This document shows, one piece after another, positions 1-5,760 of a stretch of DNA of 9,921 nucleotides; the stretch's first letter is position 1, and the number at the start of each line of letters is the position of its first letter. Location of the stretch: assembly GCA_003482555.1 (NCBI GenBank), contig DMYQ01000222.1:6530-16450 (forward strand), read 5' to 3'. The position numbers were made by a program, and so were the translations under genes. The DNA comes from Janthinobacterium sp. GTDB taxonomy: Bacteria; Pseudomonadota; Gammaproteobacteria; Burkholderiales; Burkholderiaceae_D. The notes beneath the pieces were generated by a model. It did not search any database. It was not told where the DNA came from and was given only the letters and a program-made list of their open reading frames with translations.

Positions 1-477
1 ATGGCCATCCTGGCGCATCTGGGCGCGGAACTCGATCTGCGCGACGACCACGCGGTATGCCTGCGCCTGACGCGCCAGGGCGCCGCGCACCAGGGCGGCC
101 TGGGAACGGATGCGCTGAACGGCGCCATCATCGCCGGCATGATCGATTGCGCGATGTCGGTGGCCGGCATCCTGCATTTCAAGGGGCGCACCTGCGGTAC
201 GGTGCAAATGTCGATCCAGTTCATGAAGCCGGTCCGTGCGGCCGAGCCGGTGGTGGCCTGCTATGCGGTGCGTAAGTCGCCTGGCATGGTGTTCCTGGAA
301 GCGCATTTGCTCGATGACGCGGGCCGCAGCAGCGCCACGGCCAGCGGCGTCGTTGGCGTGGCCAGCCTGCGCAACGGTTCGGCCTCCGGCGCGCAAGACG
401 CCAACTGGCTGGAACCGGCCGGCCTGGCGCCGCCGTTCGCCCTGGCCCCTGGCGACGATGGACGACTTTGCTGTTGA
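1..477 (+). CDS. PaaI-type hotdog-fold thioesterase, possibly 5'-truncated
   Basis: This 158-residue frame looks like a PaaI/YbgC-type acyl-CoA thioesterase, a small cytosolic hotdog-fold enzyme that hydrolyses CoA thioesters. It has the opening AHLGAEL, then the segment with Asn40-Gly41 followed by Asp49 (LNGAIIAGMID) where the family usually has HGG and a catalytic Asp on the central helix, and then the QMSIQFMKPVRA strand pair typical of hotdog sheets. The usual His-Gly-Gly is replaced by Leu-Asn-Gly, so activity is not certain. An ATG lies at the first base of the window. PaaI proteins normally have some residues before the HLGAEL-like stretch, so the true start may lie upstream. The C-terminal 30 residues or so (after ASLRNGS) are low-complexity and unlike the family core. 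It is followed after 60 bases by a PaaA-like gene, so both could belong to one CoA-thioester pathway; that is inference. Confidence 0.72.
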   Translation: MAILAHLGAELDLRDDHAVCLRLTRQGAAHQGGLGTDALNGAIIAGMIDCAMSVAGILHFKGRTCGTVQMSIQFMKPVRAAEPVVACYAVRKSPGMVFLEAHLLDDAGRSSATASGVVGVASLRNGSASGAQDANWLEPAGLAPPFALAPGDDGRLCC

Positions 478-537
478 AACGCACGCATGCCGCGCGCCGA
501 AACGCCCGGCAGACAGATGAACCCTCACCAAACCGAT

Positions 538-1311
538 ATGAAGATGAAAACCATGGACACCGACATCATTCGCATTACCTCCCCGCTGGGCAAGCACGTG
601 GTAAAAACCCCCGAAGACTTCCGCAACATGCCGCAGCAATACCAGGAGCTGGCCACCCGCCTGATGCTGGTGCACACGGAAGGCGAATTGACGGGAGCGG
701 ACGACTATACCCAGGTGTTTTATAACCTGGCCCCCAACGCTTTTGAAAAATTCGTCTGCTGCGAACGCGCGGCCGAAGAAGTCCAGCATTATGTGCTCAG
801 CGCCGAGGTGCTCGGCGGCATCGGCATCGACACTTCGAATATGCTGGAACAGCACTTCATGGCGCGCCCGCACTACGCCAACGAGTTGGTCCGCGGCGTC
901 AAGACCTGGATGGAGCGCGGTCTGTTTTCCTTCATCGGCGAAGCCGTCGTGCTGGAACACTTGCTGGAATTCCAGCACTCGAGCTATCAACCGTTCGCCG
1001 AGATCTTCGCCAAGCAAATCATCAAGGACGAGCATGTACACGTCGCGCACGGCTATCGCATCATCAAGCACGCCTGCGCCAGCGACGCTGGCCGGGCCGA
1101 GGTGCAGGTGGCGCTGGACAGGTTGTGGCCGCACCTGCTGGCCCTGTTCGGCCACGCCCAATCGAAACGCTCGCAAGAGTATGTCAAGTGGGGCTTGCGC
1201 ACCACCACCAATGGCGAATTGCGCCAGCGCTTCATCACCAAGATCCTGCCGCGCCTGGAAACCCTGCGCCTGCGGGTGCCGGAAATGCGTCTGGAGCCGG
1301 TCCTCAATTGA
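538..1311 (+). CDS. PaaA-like ferritin-fold di-iron oxygenase
   Basis: A protein of about 257 residues related to PaaA, the catalytic subunit of ring-1,2-phenylacetyl-CoA epoxidase (PF05138). Compared from memory with E. coli PaaA, all candidate di-iron ligands are present: Glu50 (EGELTG), Glu81 and His84 (EEVQH), Glu135 (IGEAVVLEH) and Glu165 with His168 (KDEHVH). Other conserved stretches also match, such as SSYQPFA (PaaA TSYGPYA) and GELRQRF (PaaA DELRQRF). It is shorter than PaaA (about 310 residues), stopping soon after the VPEM segment. No PaaB, PaaC, PaaD or PaaE partner is visible, so it probably works alone or with another reductase, and its substrate is unknown. In-frame ATGs lie at 487, 517, 538, 544 and 553. 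None has a strong ribosome-binding site. I chose 538 because homology begins just after it; 553 is equally possible. Confidence 0.8.
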   Translation: MKMKTMDTDIIRITSPLGKHVVKTPEDFRNMPQQYQELATRLMLVHTEGELTGADDYTQVFYNLAPNAFEKFVCCERAAEEVQHYVLSAEVLGGIGIDTSNMLEQHFMARPHYANELVRGVKTWMERGLFSFIGEAVVLEHLLEFQHSSYQPFAEIFAKQIIKDEHVHVAHGYRIIKHACASDAGRAEVQVALDRLWPHLLALFGHAQSKRSQEYVKWGLRTTTNGELRQRFITKILPRLETLRLRVPEMRLEPVLN

Positions 1312-1322
1312 GGCTGGCGCCG

Positions 1323-1342
1323 CCTTTTCTCACCTTTTCTCA
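1323..1342 (+). repeat. Perfect 10-bp tandem duplication
   Basis: The ten bases CCTTTTCTCA occur twice in immediate succession (1323-1332 and 1333-1342). They lie in the 53-base gap between the PaaA-like gene and the aminotransferase gene, ending 22 bases before the aminotransferase ATG. The tract is pyrimidine-rich in a GC-rich background. It could be a slippage product; no function is evident. Confidence 0.9.
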
Positions 1343-1364
1343 CCCATACAGCGATGGTGCAACC

Positions 1365-2555
1365 ATGACATTCACGATTTCCCAGCGGGCCAGGCAGATG
1401 AGTTCATCGGCCATCCGCGAACTGCTGAAGCTGACCGCCGACCCGACGATCATCTCCTTCGCCGGCGGCTTGCCGGCGCCGCAGACCTTCCCGATCGACA
1501 TCATGCACGAGGCTTGCGAGCGCGTCTTCGTCGACGATCCGCAGGCGGCGTTCCAGTACGCGCCCACCGAAGGTTACGTTCCCCTGCGCGAGTGGGTGGG
1601 CGCGCGCCACGGCGTGCCCGCCGCCCGCGTGCTGATCACCACCGGTTCGCAGCAGGCGCTGGACTTGCTGGCCAAGGTCTTCATCGATCCGGGCAGCCCG
1701 GTGCTGGTCGAATCGCCGACCTATCTGGGCGCCCTGCAAGCCTTCGCCATGTTCGAACCGCGCTTCGTCGAAGTGCCCTGCGACGATGCCGGCATGATCC
1801 CGGACGCGTTGACGACGGAGCTGACGGCGGGGGCCCGCTTCGTCTATGCCATGCCGAATTTTCAGAATCCCACCGGCAGGCGCATGCCGCTGGCGCGCCG
1901 CGTCGCGCTGGTGGAGGCGATGCGCGCCGCCAATGTGCCGATCGTCGAGGACGACCCGTACGGGGAATTGTGTTATTCCGGCGCACGGCTGCCCAGCCTG
2001 CTGTCCATGAACCCGGACGGCGTGATCCATATGGGATCGTTCTCCAAGGTCATGGCGCCCGGCTTGCGGCTGGGCTATGTGATCGCGCCGCCGGCCATCA
2101 TGGACAAACTGGTGCAGGCCAAGCAGGCATCCGACCTGCACACGCCGGGCTTCAATCAGCGCCTCGCCTACGAAGCCGTCAAGACCGGCTTCCTCGACGC
2201 CCACATCGAGTCCATCCGCACGCTGTATGCGCGCCAGTGCGGCGCCATGCTGGCCGCGCTGGAGGCCTCGATGCCGGCCTCGGTGCGCTGGACCGCGCCG
2301 GAGGGCGGCATGTTCGTCTGGCTGCGCCTGGGCGAGGGCGTCGACAGCGCACAGTTGCTGCGCGCCGCGCTGGCGCCCGACAGCGGCCCGCGCGTGGCCT
2401 TCGTCAACGGCGCGCCGTTCTACGCCAACCAGGCCGACCCCCGCACGGCGCGCCTGTCCTTCGTCACCGTCACGCCGCAAGGCATCGATGAGGGCATTGC
2501 GCAGCTGGCGCGGATCTTGAACGGCGACGGCGCGCGCCAGCGCTTGCGGGCCTGA
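1365..2555 (+). CDS. PLP-dependent aminotransferase (2-aminoadipate/KAT II type)
   Basis: A 396-residue fold-type I aminotransferase, full length for the class. The opening ISFAGGLPAPQTFP (residues 30-43) is the hallmark of the LysN/kynurenine aminotransferase II/MocR-like subgroup. Visible PLP-site elements are GSQQALDL (94-101), NPTG (168-171), the Asp197-Pro-Tyr199 motif, the Schiff-base Lys228 in SFSK, Arg235 in PGLRLGY, and Arg363 in ARLSF, which usually binds the substrate alpha-carboxylate. There is no N-terminal GntR DNA-binding domain, so it is an enzyme and not a MocR regulator. The start is the only ATG in frame near the homology start; upstream codons in this frame read through the end of the previous gene. 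Members act on 2-aminoadipate, aromatic or branched-chain amino acids and often use glutamate. Next to a cluster predicted to make a glutamate analogue, it may act on that product or on a precursor; that is inference. Confidence 0.88.
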   Translation: MTFTISQRARQMSSSAIRELLKLTADPTIISFAGGLPAPQTFPIDIMHEACERVFVDDPQAAFQYAPTEGYVPLREWVGARHGVPAARVLITTGSQQALDLLAKVFIDPGSPVLVESPTYLGALQAFAMFEPRFVEVPCDDAGMIPDALTTELTAGARFVYAMPNFQNPTGRRMPLARRVALVEAMRAANVPIVEDDPYGELCYSGARLPSLLSMNPDGVIHMGSFSKVMAPGLRLGYVIAPPAIMDKLVQAKQASDLHTPGFNQRLAYEAVKTGFLDAHIESIRTLYARQCGAMLAALEASMPASVRWTAPEGGMFVWLRLGEGVDSAQLLRAALAPDSGPRVAFVNGAPFYANQADPRTARLSFVTVTPQGIDEGIAQLARILNGDGARQRLRA

Positions 2556-2571
2556 GGCCGCCACGGTTTTT
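2546..2571 (+). terminator. Weak terminator-like hairpin at the aminotransferase stop
   Basis: GCGG-g-CC, loop TGA, GG-CCGC (2546-2561) gives a six-base-pair stem with one bulged G at 2550. The loop is the aminotransferase stop codon. A run of five T (2567-2571) follows, but five bases separate it from the stem, so termination would be partial at best. If real, it would partly separate the three upstream genes from the tgl-like block. Confidence 0.3.
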
Positions 2572-2588
2572 CCCTGTGTGATATCGAT

Positions 2589-2592
2589 GGAG
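2589..2592 (+). promoter_or_regulatory. Shine-Dalgarno deciding the start of the CmoA-like gene
   Basis: GGAG lies six bases before the ATG at 2599. This spacing favours 2599 over the in-frame GTG at 2578 and ATG at 2587, which have no comparable purine-rich site in front. Confidence 0.6.
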
Positions 2593-2598
2593 ACTAGG

Positions 2599-3354
2599 AT
2601 GAATGACAAGGTTCCAGAAACAGCGCTCAGCCAGCATTTCGCCGTCGGCGACGGTATCGAATCGAACAACGCCGCCTGGACGTTTGGCGGCGATACGCCC
2701 AAGCACTTCGAGGACCATGTCTCGAAGTCGGTGCCGTATTACGCGGACGGCCATGAAATCGTGCTGGCCACCAGCGATTTCTTCGTCAAGAGCGATTCGG
2801 TCTGCTACGAACTGGGTTGCTCCACCGGCGCCCTGACACGGCGCCTGGCGCGGCGCCACCCGGCGCCGGTGCGCTGGGTCGGCATCGATGTCGAGCCGAA
2901 TATGATCGCCCAGGCCAGGCAGTACGTGGCCGACTCGGCGCCGGGGGCGCGCAAGCTGGACTACGTGGTCGACGATATCCTCAGCCATCCCTACGAGCCG
3001 AGCGACTTCATGGTGGCGTATTACACGGTGCAGTTCATTCATCCGCGCGTGCGCCAGGAATTATTCAACCGCATCTACGCGGCGCTGAACTGGGGCGGCG
3101 CATTCATGCTGTTTGAAAAAGTGCGCGCACCCGACGCCCGTTTCCAGGACATGGCCAGCAGCCTGTACGTCGACTACAAGCTCTCCCGGGGCTATGACGC
3201 GCAGGAAATCATCGGCAAGTCGAAGAGCTTGAAAGGCGTGCTGGAACCGTTCTCCAGCGCCGGCAATATCGACATGCTCAAGCGCGCCGGTTTCGCCGAC
3301 ATCATGACGATCTTCAAGCATGTCTGCTTCGAAGGCTTCTTTTGCATCAAATAA
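2599..3354 (+). CDS. tglE: CmoA-like carboxy-SAM synthase (TglE-like)
   Basis: A 251-residue class I SAM-binding protein that aligns along its whole length with E. coli CmoA (about 247 residues), which converts SAM and prephenate into carboxy-SAM. Matching blocks are WTFGGD (CmoA WTFDER), KSVPYY (RSVPGY), the SAM loop ELGCSTGA at 71-78 (DLGCSLGA), GIDVEPNMI at 95-103, VQFIHP (LQFLEP), LNWGGAFMLFEK (LNPGGALVLSEK) and LKRAGF (LHKAGF). In the 3-thiaglutamate pathway TglE supplies carboxy-SAM for alkylation of the scaffold-bound thiol, and this gene sits directly before a TglF-like methyltransferase, 8 bases away. Oddity: the column of E. coli Arg199, which as I recall binds the extra carboxylate, appears to be Ser208 between Lys207 and Lys209. 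A housekeeping cmoA is usually beside cmoB, which is not seen here. Carboxy-SAM synthesis is therefore likely but not proven. Confidence 0.85.
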   Translation: MNDKVPETALSQHFAVGDGIESNNAAWTFGGDTPKHFEDHVSKSVPYYADGHEIVLATSDFFVKSDSVCYELGCSTGALTRRLARRHPAPVRWVGIDVEPNMIAQARQYVADSAPGARKLDYVVDDILSHPYEPSDFMVAYYTVQFIHPRVRQELFNRIYAALNWGGAFMLFEKVRAPDARFQDMASSLYVDYKLSRGYDAQEIIGKSKSLKGVLEPFSSAGNIDMLKRAGFADIMTIFKHVCFEGFFCIK

Positions 3355-3362
3355 GACGAAAC

Positions 3363-4283
3363 ATGGAACCCTATCTGCTTGAATACCTGCGTGGCGTCGG
3401 CATCGTCGACCATGTCAGCGCCGCGACGGTGGCGTGCGAAGTGTGCGGCGGCGACGAGCACGAGGTGCTGGTCGACACGGTCGACATCGGCAACGATCGC
3501 TTCGGCCGGTTGCCCGTGGTCGGCTGCGTCAATTGCGGCTTCCTGTACCAGAATCCGCGCTTCAACCAGGAGTTTTACGATAACTACTACGACAAGTATT
3601 ACCGCCTGATGCTGTTCGGCGACAGCGCGCCGGAAAAGGACTTCCTGCTCGACCAGGTGCGCCGCGGCGAGCATTTGTACCGCAGCCTCGCGTCGCGCCT
3701 GCCGCAACAGGGCCGCTTGCTCGATGTGGGTTGCTCGGCCGGCGGCCTGATGCTGGCCTTCGCCAAGCGCGGCTGGGAAGTGCTGGGCACCGATCCCGAT
3801 TCGAGCTACGTGGAATTCGGCAAGCGCCGGCTCGGCCTTCGGCTGCAGGCGGTGCCGGCGGAAGCCATGCAACTGCCCGAGGGCGGCTTCGACCTGATCG
3901 TCATCACCGGTTCGCTCGAACACGTGTTCGACGTCAACCGCGTGCTGGCCCTGTGCCGCAAGGCTTGCGCGCCCGGCGGCCTGCTGTTCATCGAGGGCAG
4001 GGCGCTCAATTATGGTCTGATAAAGGGCCATTTCAGCCACAATCACAGGCGCTACCTGAGCCTGCAATCGATCGAACTGCTCATGCTCAAGCATGGCTGG
4101 ACGCCCATCCTGTCGACCGAGGACCCCTTGTGCGGTCCGACCCGCCCCGGCGCCGTCCATGTGCTGGGCCGGGCCGGCGACGCGCTGGCCGCCGCGGCGC
4201 TGCAGGGCGAAATCGAGGGCGGCCGGCGCGAGTCGCTGGCCGCGCTGAAAACCCGGCTGCGGCCGTTGCGGGGCGCATCGTGA
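3363..4283 (+). CDS. tglF: Class I SAM-dependent methyltransferase with zinc ribbon (TglF-like)
   Basis: A 306-residue protein. Residues 25-58 hold two Cys pairs, CEVC (25-28) and CVNC (55-58), forming a probable zinc ribbon. A Rossmann methyltransferase domain follows, with motif I DVGCSAGG (121-128), the acidic residue of GTDPD near 142-146, and FDLIVITGSLEHV as motif IV/post-I. A HFSHNHRRYLS stretch lies later, before the C-terminal helix. In the tgl pathway TglF is the enzyme that transfers the carboxymethyl group of carboxy-SAM to the thiol of the scaffold-bound 2-mercaptoglycine. Its position immediately after the CmoA-like gene supports the same role, but the sequence alone cannot separate methyl from carboxymethyl transfer. 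The ATG at 3363 is chosen; a TTG at 3342 in the same frame would overlap the previous gene and has a GAAGG about six bases ahead. The gene ends in a four-base overlap with the protease gene. Confidence 0.78.
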   Translation: MEPYLLEYLRGVGIVDHVSAATVACEVCGGDEHEVLVDTVDIGNDRFGRLPVVGCVNCGFLYQNPRFNQEFYDNYYDKYYRLMLFGDSAPEKDFLLDQVRRGEHLYRSLASRLPQQGRLLDVGCSAGGLMLAFAKRGWEVLGTDPDSSYVEFGKRRLGLRLQAVPAEAMQLPEGGFDLIVITGSLEHVFDVNRVLALCRKACAPGGLLFIEGRALNYGLIKGHFSHNHRRYLSLQSIELLMLKHGWTPILSTEDPLCGPTRPGAVHVLGRAGDALAAAALQGEIEGGRRESLAALKTRLRPLRGAS

Positions 4284-5473
4284 GCGGCGACTGCGGCGCG
4301 ACCGCCCGCCCCGAGGCGTGCGCCGTCAAGCCGCCCGAGGCGGCCGCCGTCAGGCCGCTCGAGGCCCGGCTGCAGTTTCGCGCCGACCTGCGCATCTATC
4401 CGCCCCGCGAGGGCGGCGACGACCGCCACTACACGGTCTACGACCCGGTCAGCGACCTGTCCTATCGCCTGGGGGCGAACGAATTGAGCGTGGCCAGACT
4501 GTTCAACGGCAAGCGTGGCGTGGTCGACATCGGCGTCCACCTGGCCAGCGCGCACGGACGCCATGCCTCGGCCGACAAGCTGGCCGCCTTTGAAAAACGC
4601 CTGCTGTCGCTGCGCCTGCTGACGGCGCCGGGCCAGGCCGAACTGCCGCGGCTGCGCGACCCGGCCACCGGCATCAGCTATGGCCCGCTGAAGGCGATGC
4701 TGATGCTGCCGCTGCTGCGCATGCAGCCGGAGGCCCTGCTCGACCGCATTTATGAAACATGCGGCTGGCTGTGCTCGCGCGCCTTCGTGCTGGCCGGCCT
4801 GGGCGCCATCCTGGCCGCGCTGTCCGTGGTGCTGCTGCGCTTTGGCCAATTCAGCGCCGACGTGGCCGCGGTCTACGGCACCGGCGTGGGCTGGCTGCTG
4901 TGGCACTACCCGGTGGTGGTCGCCTCCATCGCCGTGCACGAACTGGGACACGCGCTGTCGTGCCGGCGCTACCGGGTGCGGGTCACCGATTTCGGCATCG
5001 CCATCTATTTGCTGATGGCGACCGGCTGGGCGCGGCCGCTGCAGGGCGACTGGCTGGCGCTGGGGCGGCGCGAACGCATGGTCACCATCGCCATGGGACC
5101 GTATGCCAGCCTGCTGTTTGCGGCCGCCGGCGTGGCCGTCTGGACGCCAACGACGGCCGGCGGCGCCTGGCATACGCTGGGCGTGGTGATGGCCTTCAGC
5201 GCCACGCTGTCGCTGATCCCGACGCTGCTGCCCATCTTTAACGGCGACACCTACCTGGCCCTGACCGAATACCTGGGCGTGCCGCGGCTGCGCCAGCGCG
5301 CCTTCCAGCATGCGCGCGAAACGCTGCGGCGCCGCCCGCATGCCGAACGGGTGGCGCCACGGCGCGCGGCGCTGTACTGGTCCACCGTGCTGGCCACCAC
5401 GCTGGGCTGGGCGCTGGCCTGGGCCTGCCTGCTGTCGCTGTTGTCGAAGATCGCCCACGTCCAGTTGTCGTAG
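4280..5473 (+). CDS. tglG: M50-family membrane metalloprotease with PqqD-like N-terminus (TglG-like)
   Basis: A 397-residue integral membrane protein. Residues of about 30-115 (YTVYDPVSDLSYRLGANELSV and following) resemble a PqqD/RRE winged-helix peptide-binding domain. The membrane part starts near residue 168 and has about six hydrophobic segments, the last near 365-390. The zinc motif HELGH is at 220-224, in or beside a hydrophobic segment as in site-2 proteases, and the likely third ligand is Asp323 in FNGDTYL, where many relatives have LDGYYL. The ending YLGVPRLRQRA also matches this M50 subgroup. In the pearlin pathway such a protease (TglG) cuts the modified C-terminal residue from the scaffold peptide and so regenerates it. 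The GTG start overlaps the methyltransferase stop (GTGA), indicating translational coupling; it is the only sensible start, because upstream codons in this frame are a shadow of the methyltransferase. Confidence 0.85.
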   Translation: MSGDCGATARPEACAVKPPEAAAVRPLEARLQFRADLRIYPPREGGDDRHYTVYDPVSDLSYRLGANELSVARLFNGKRGVVDIGVHLASAHGRHASADKLAAFEKRLLSLRLLTAPGQAELPRLRDPATGISYGPLKAMLMLPLLRMQPEALLDRIYETCGWLCSRAFVLAGLGAILAALSVVLLRFGQFSADVAAVYGTGVGWLLWHYPVVVASIAVHELGHALSCRRYRVRVTDFGIAIYLLMATGWARPLQGDWLALGRRERMVTIAMGPYASLLFAAAGVAVWTPTTAGGAWHTLGVVMAFSATLSLIPTLLPIFNGDTYLALTEYLGVPRLRQRAFQHARETLRRRPHAERVAPRRAALYWSTVLATTLGWALAWACLLSLLSKIAHVQLS

Positions 5474-5496
5474 CGCTGGATGAAACCGTACCGTAG

Positions 5497-5518
5497 CCGG
5501 TGTGACGCCGGATTTTTT
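5497..5518 (+). terminator. Intrinsic terminator-like hairpin before the scaffold-peptide gene
   Basis: CCGGTG (5497-5502), loop TGA, CGCCGG (5506-5511) makes a six-pair stem (five Watson-Crick pairs and one T-G). It is followed by one A and six consecutive T (5513-5518). It starts 24 bases after the protease stop and ends 27 bases before the scaffold ATG. It has the form of a rho-independent terminator for the tglEFG-like block, or of an attenuator controlling read-through into the scaffold and enzyme genes. Confidence 0.7.
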
Positions 5519-5533
5519 CCCACATCAACCTTC

Positions 5534-5539
5534 AAGGAG
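5534..5539 (+). promoter_or_regulatory. Strong Shine-Dalgarno of the scaffold-peptide gene
   Basis: AAGGAG lies six bases before the ATG at 5546. It is the closest match to the 16S consensus seen ahead of any gene in the window. It fixes the start at 5546 and not the in-frame ATG at 5480, and it fits the high expression expected of a peptide substrate. Confidence 0.85.
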
Positions 5540-5545
5540 CCTGAC

Positions 5546-5695
5546 ATGAACCAAGAACCCAGCCAAAGCAACGATACCAAGCCAGTCGAGGAAGTCGAGG
5601 CGATCCAGCCGGCGCCGCCAGCGGCCGAGCCGGACGGCTTCGAGGAATTCGACCTGGACGATATCGACGTCATCGAAAGCAAGGTGTTTGCCTGA
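5546..5695 (+). CDS. tglA: Pearlin scaffold peptide (TglA-like)
   Basis: A 49-residue peptide, very acidic (14 Asp/Glu against two Lys), with a Pro/Ala/Glu-rich first half. The second half (residues 31-44, GFEEFDLDDIDVIE) is typical of a RiPP leader recognised by RRE and LanB-type proteins. It ends SKVFA with no core peptide after it, and contains no Cys, Tyr, Trp, His or Arg. A lanthipeptide or azole precursor would need Cys/Ser/Thr near its end. A pearlin scaffold instead receives its amino acid at the C-terminus from a peptide aminoacyl-tRNA ligase. The known TglA is of about this size. The gene lies between the M50 protease gene and the DUF692 gene, with its own strong ribosome-binding site. 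The shared-function call rests on context and the leader-like sequence; the residue actually added is inferred to be Cys. Confidence 0.85.
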   Translation: MNQEPSQSNDTKPVEEVEAIQPAPPAAEPDGFEEFDLDDIDVIESKVFA

Positions 5696-5708
5696 GCCGT
5701 TTGCCTGA
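5686..5708 (+). repeat. 10-bp direct repeat over the scaffold-gene stop codon
   Basis: GTTTGCCTGA occurs at 5686-5695, covering the last codons and stop of the scaffold gene, and again at 5699-5708, a 13-base period. The second copy is out of frame with the first. It looks like a small local duplication; a role in RNA processing or in variation of the peptide end is possible but unsupported. Confidence 0.85.
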
Positions 5709-5714
5709 CCCGCA

Positions 5715-5728
5715 GACCGACGACCGAC
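5715..5728 (+). repeat. 7-bp tandem repeat between scaffold and DUF692 genes
   Basis: GACCGAC is repeated exactly twice in tandem (5715-5721 and 5722-5728) in the 65-base gap before the DUF692 gene. No promoter or terminator is convincing in this gap. Confidence 0.8.
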
Positions 5729-5760
5729 ACTTCCGCGCCACCCTTTCATGAAGCGAAGCT

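Noticed and set aside
1312..1330. A possible terminator after the PaaA-like gene
   Set aside because: GGC and GCC can pair and a short T-run follows, but the stem is only three pairs plus a mismatch.
743..2491. A 582-codon plus-strand frame spanning two genes
   Set aside because: It runs out of frame through the PaaA-like and aminotransferase genes and is Ser/Arg/Ala low-complexity sequence.
2578..2598. An upstream GTG (2578) or ATG (2587) as start of the CmoA-like gene
   Set aside because: Neither has a ribosome-binding site, and they would place the GGAG used for 2599 inside the gene; homology begins well after 2599.
1404..2702. A 432-codon open frame on the minus strand
   Set aside because: It is antisense to the aminotransferase, whose active-site motifs are intact; the shadow has no known motif.
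3731..4279. A long N-terminal extension of the M50 protease
   Set aside because: These codons lie inside the methyltransferase gene in another frame; the GTG at 4280 overlapping its stop is the sensible start.
4052..5458. A 468-codon open frame on the minus strand
   Set aside because: It is antisense to the HELGH membrane protease and low-complexity (Gln, Arg, Ala, Gly); it is kept open by GC-rich third positions on the true strand.
5480..5545. A 22-residue longer start for the scaffold peptide
   Set aside because: The ATG at 5480 has no ribosome-binding site and the extra codons cover the terminator-like hairpin, whereas AAGGAG precedes the ATG at 5546 at ideal spacing.
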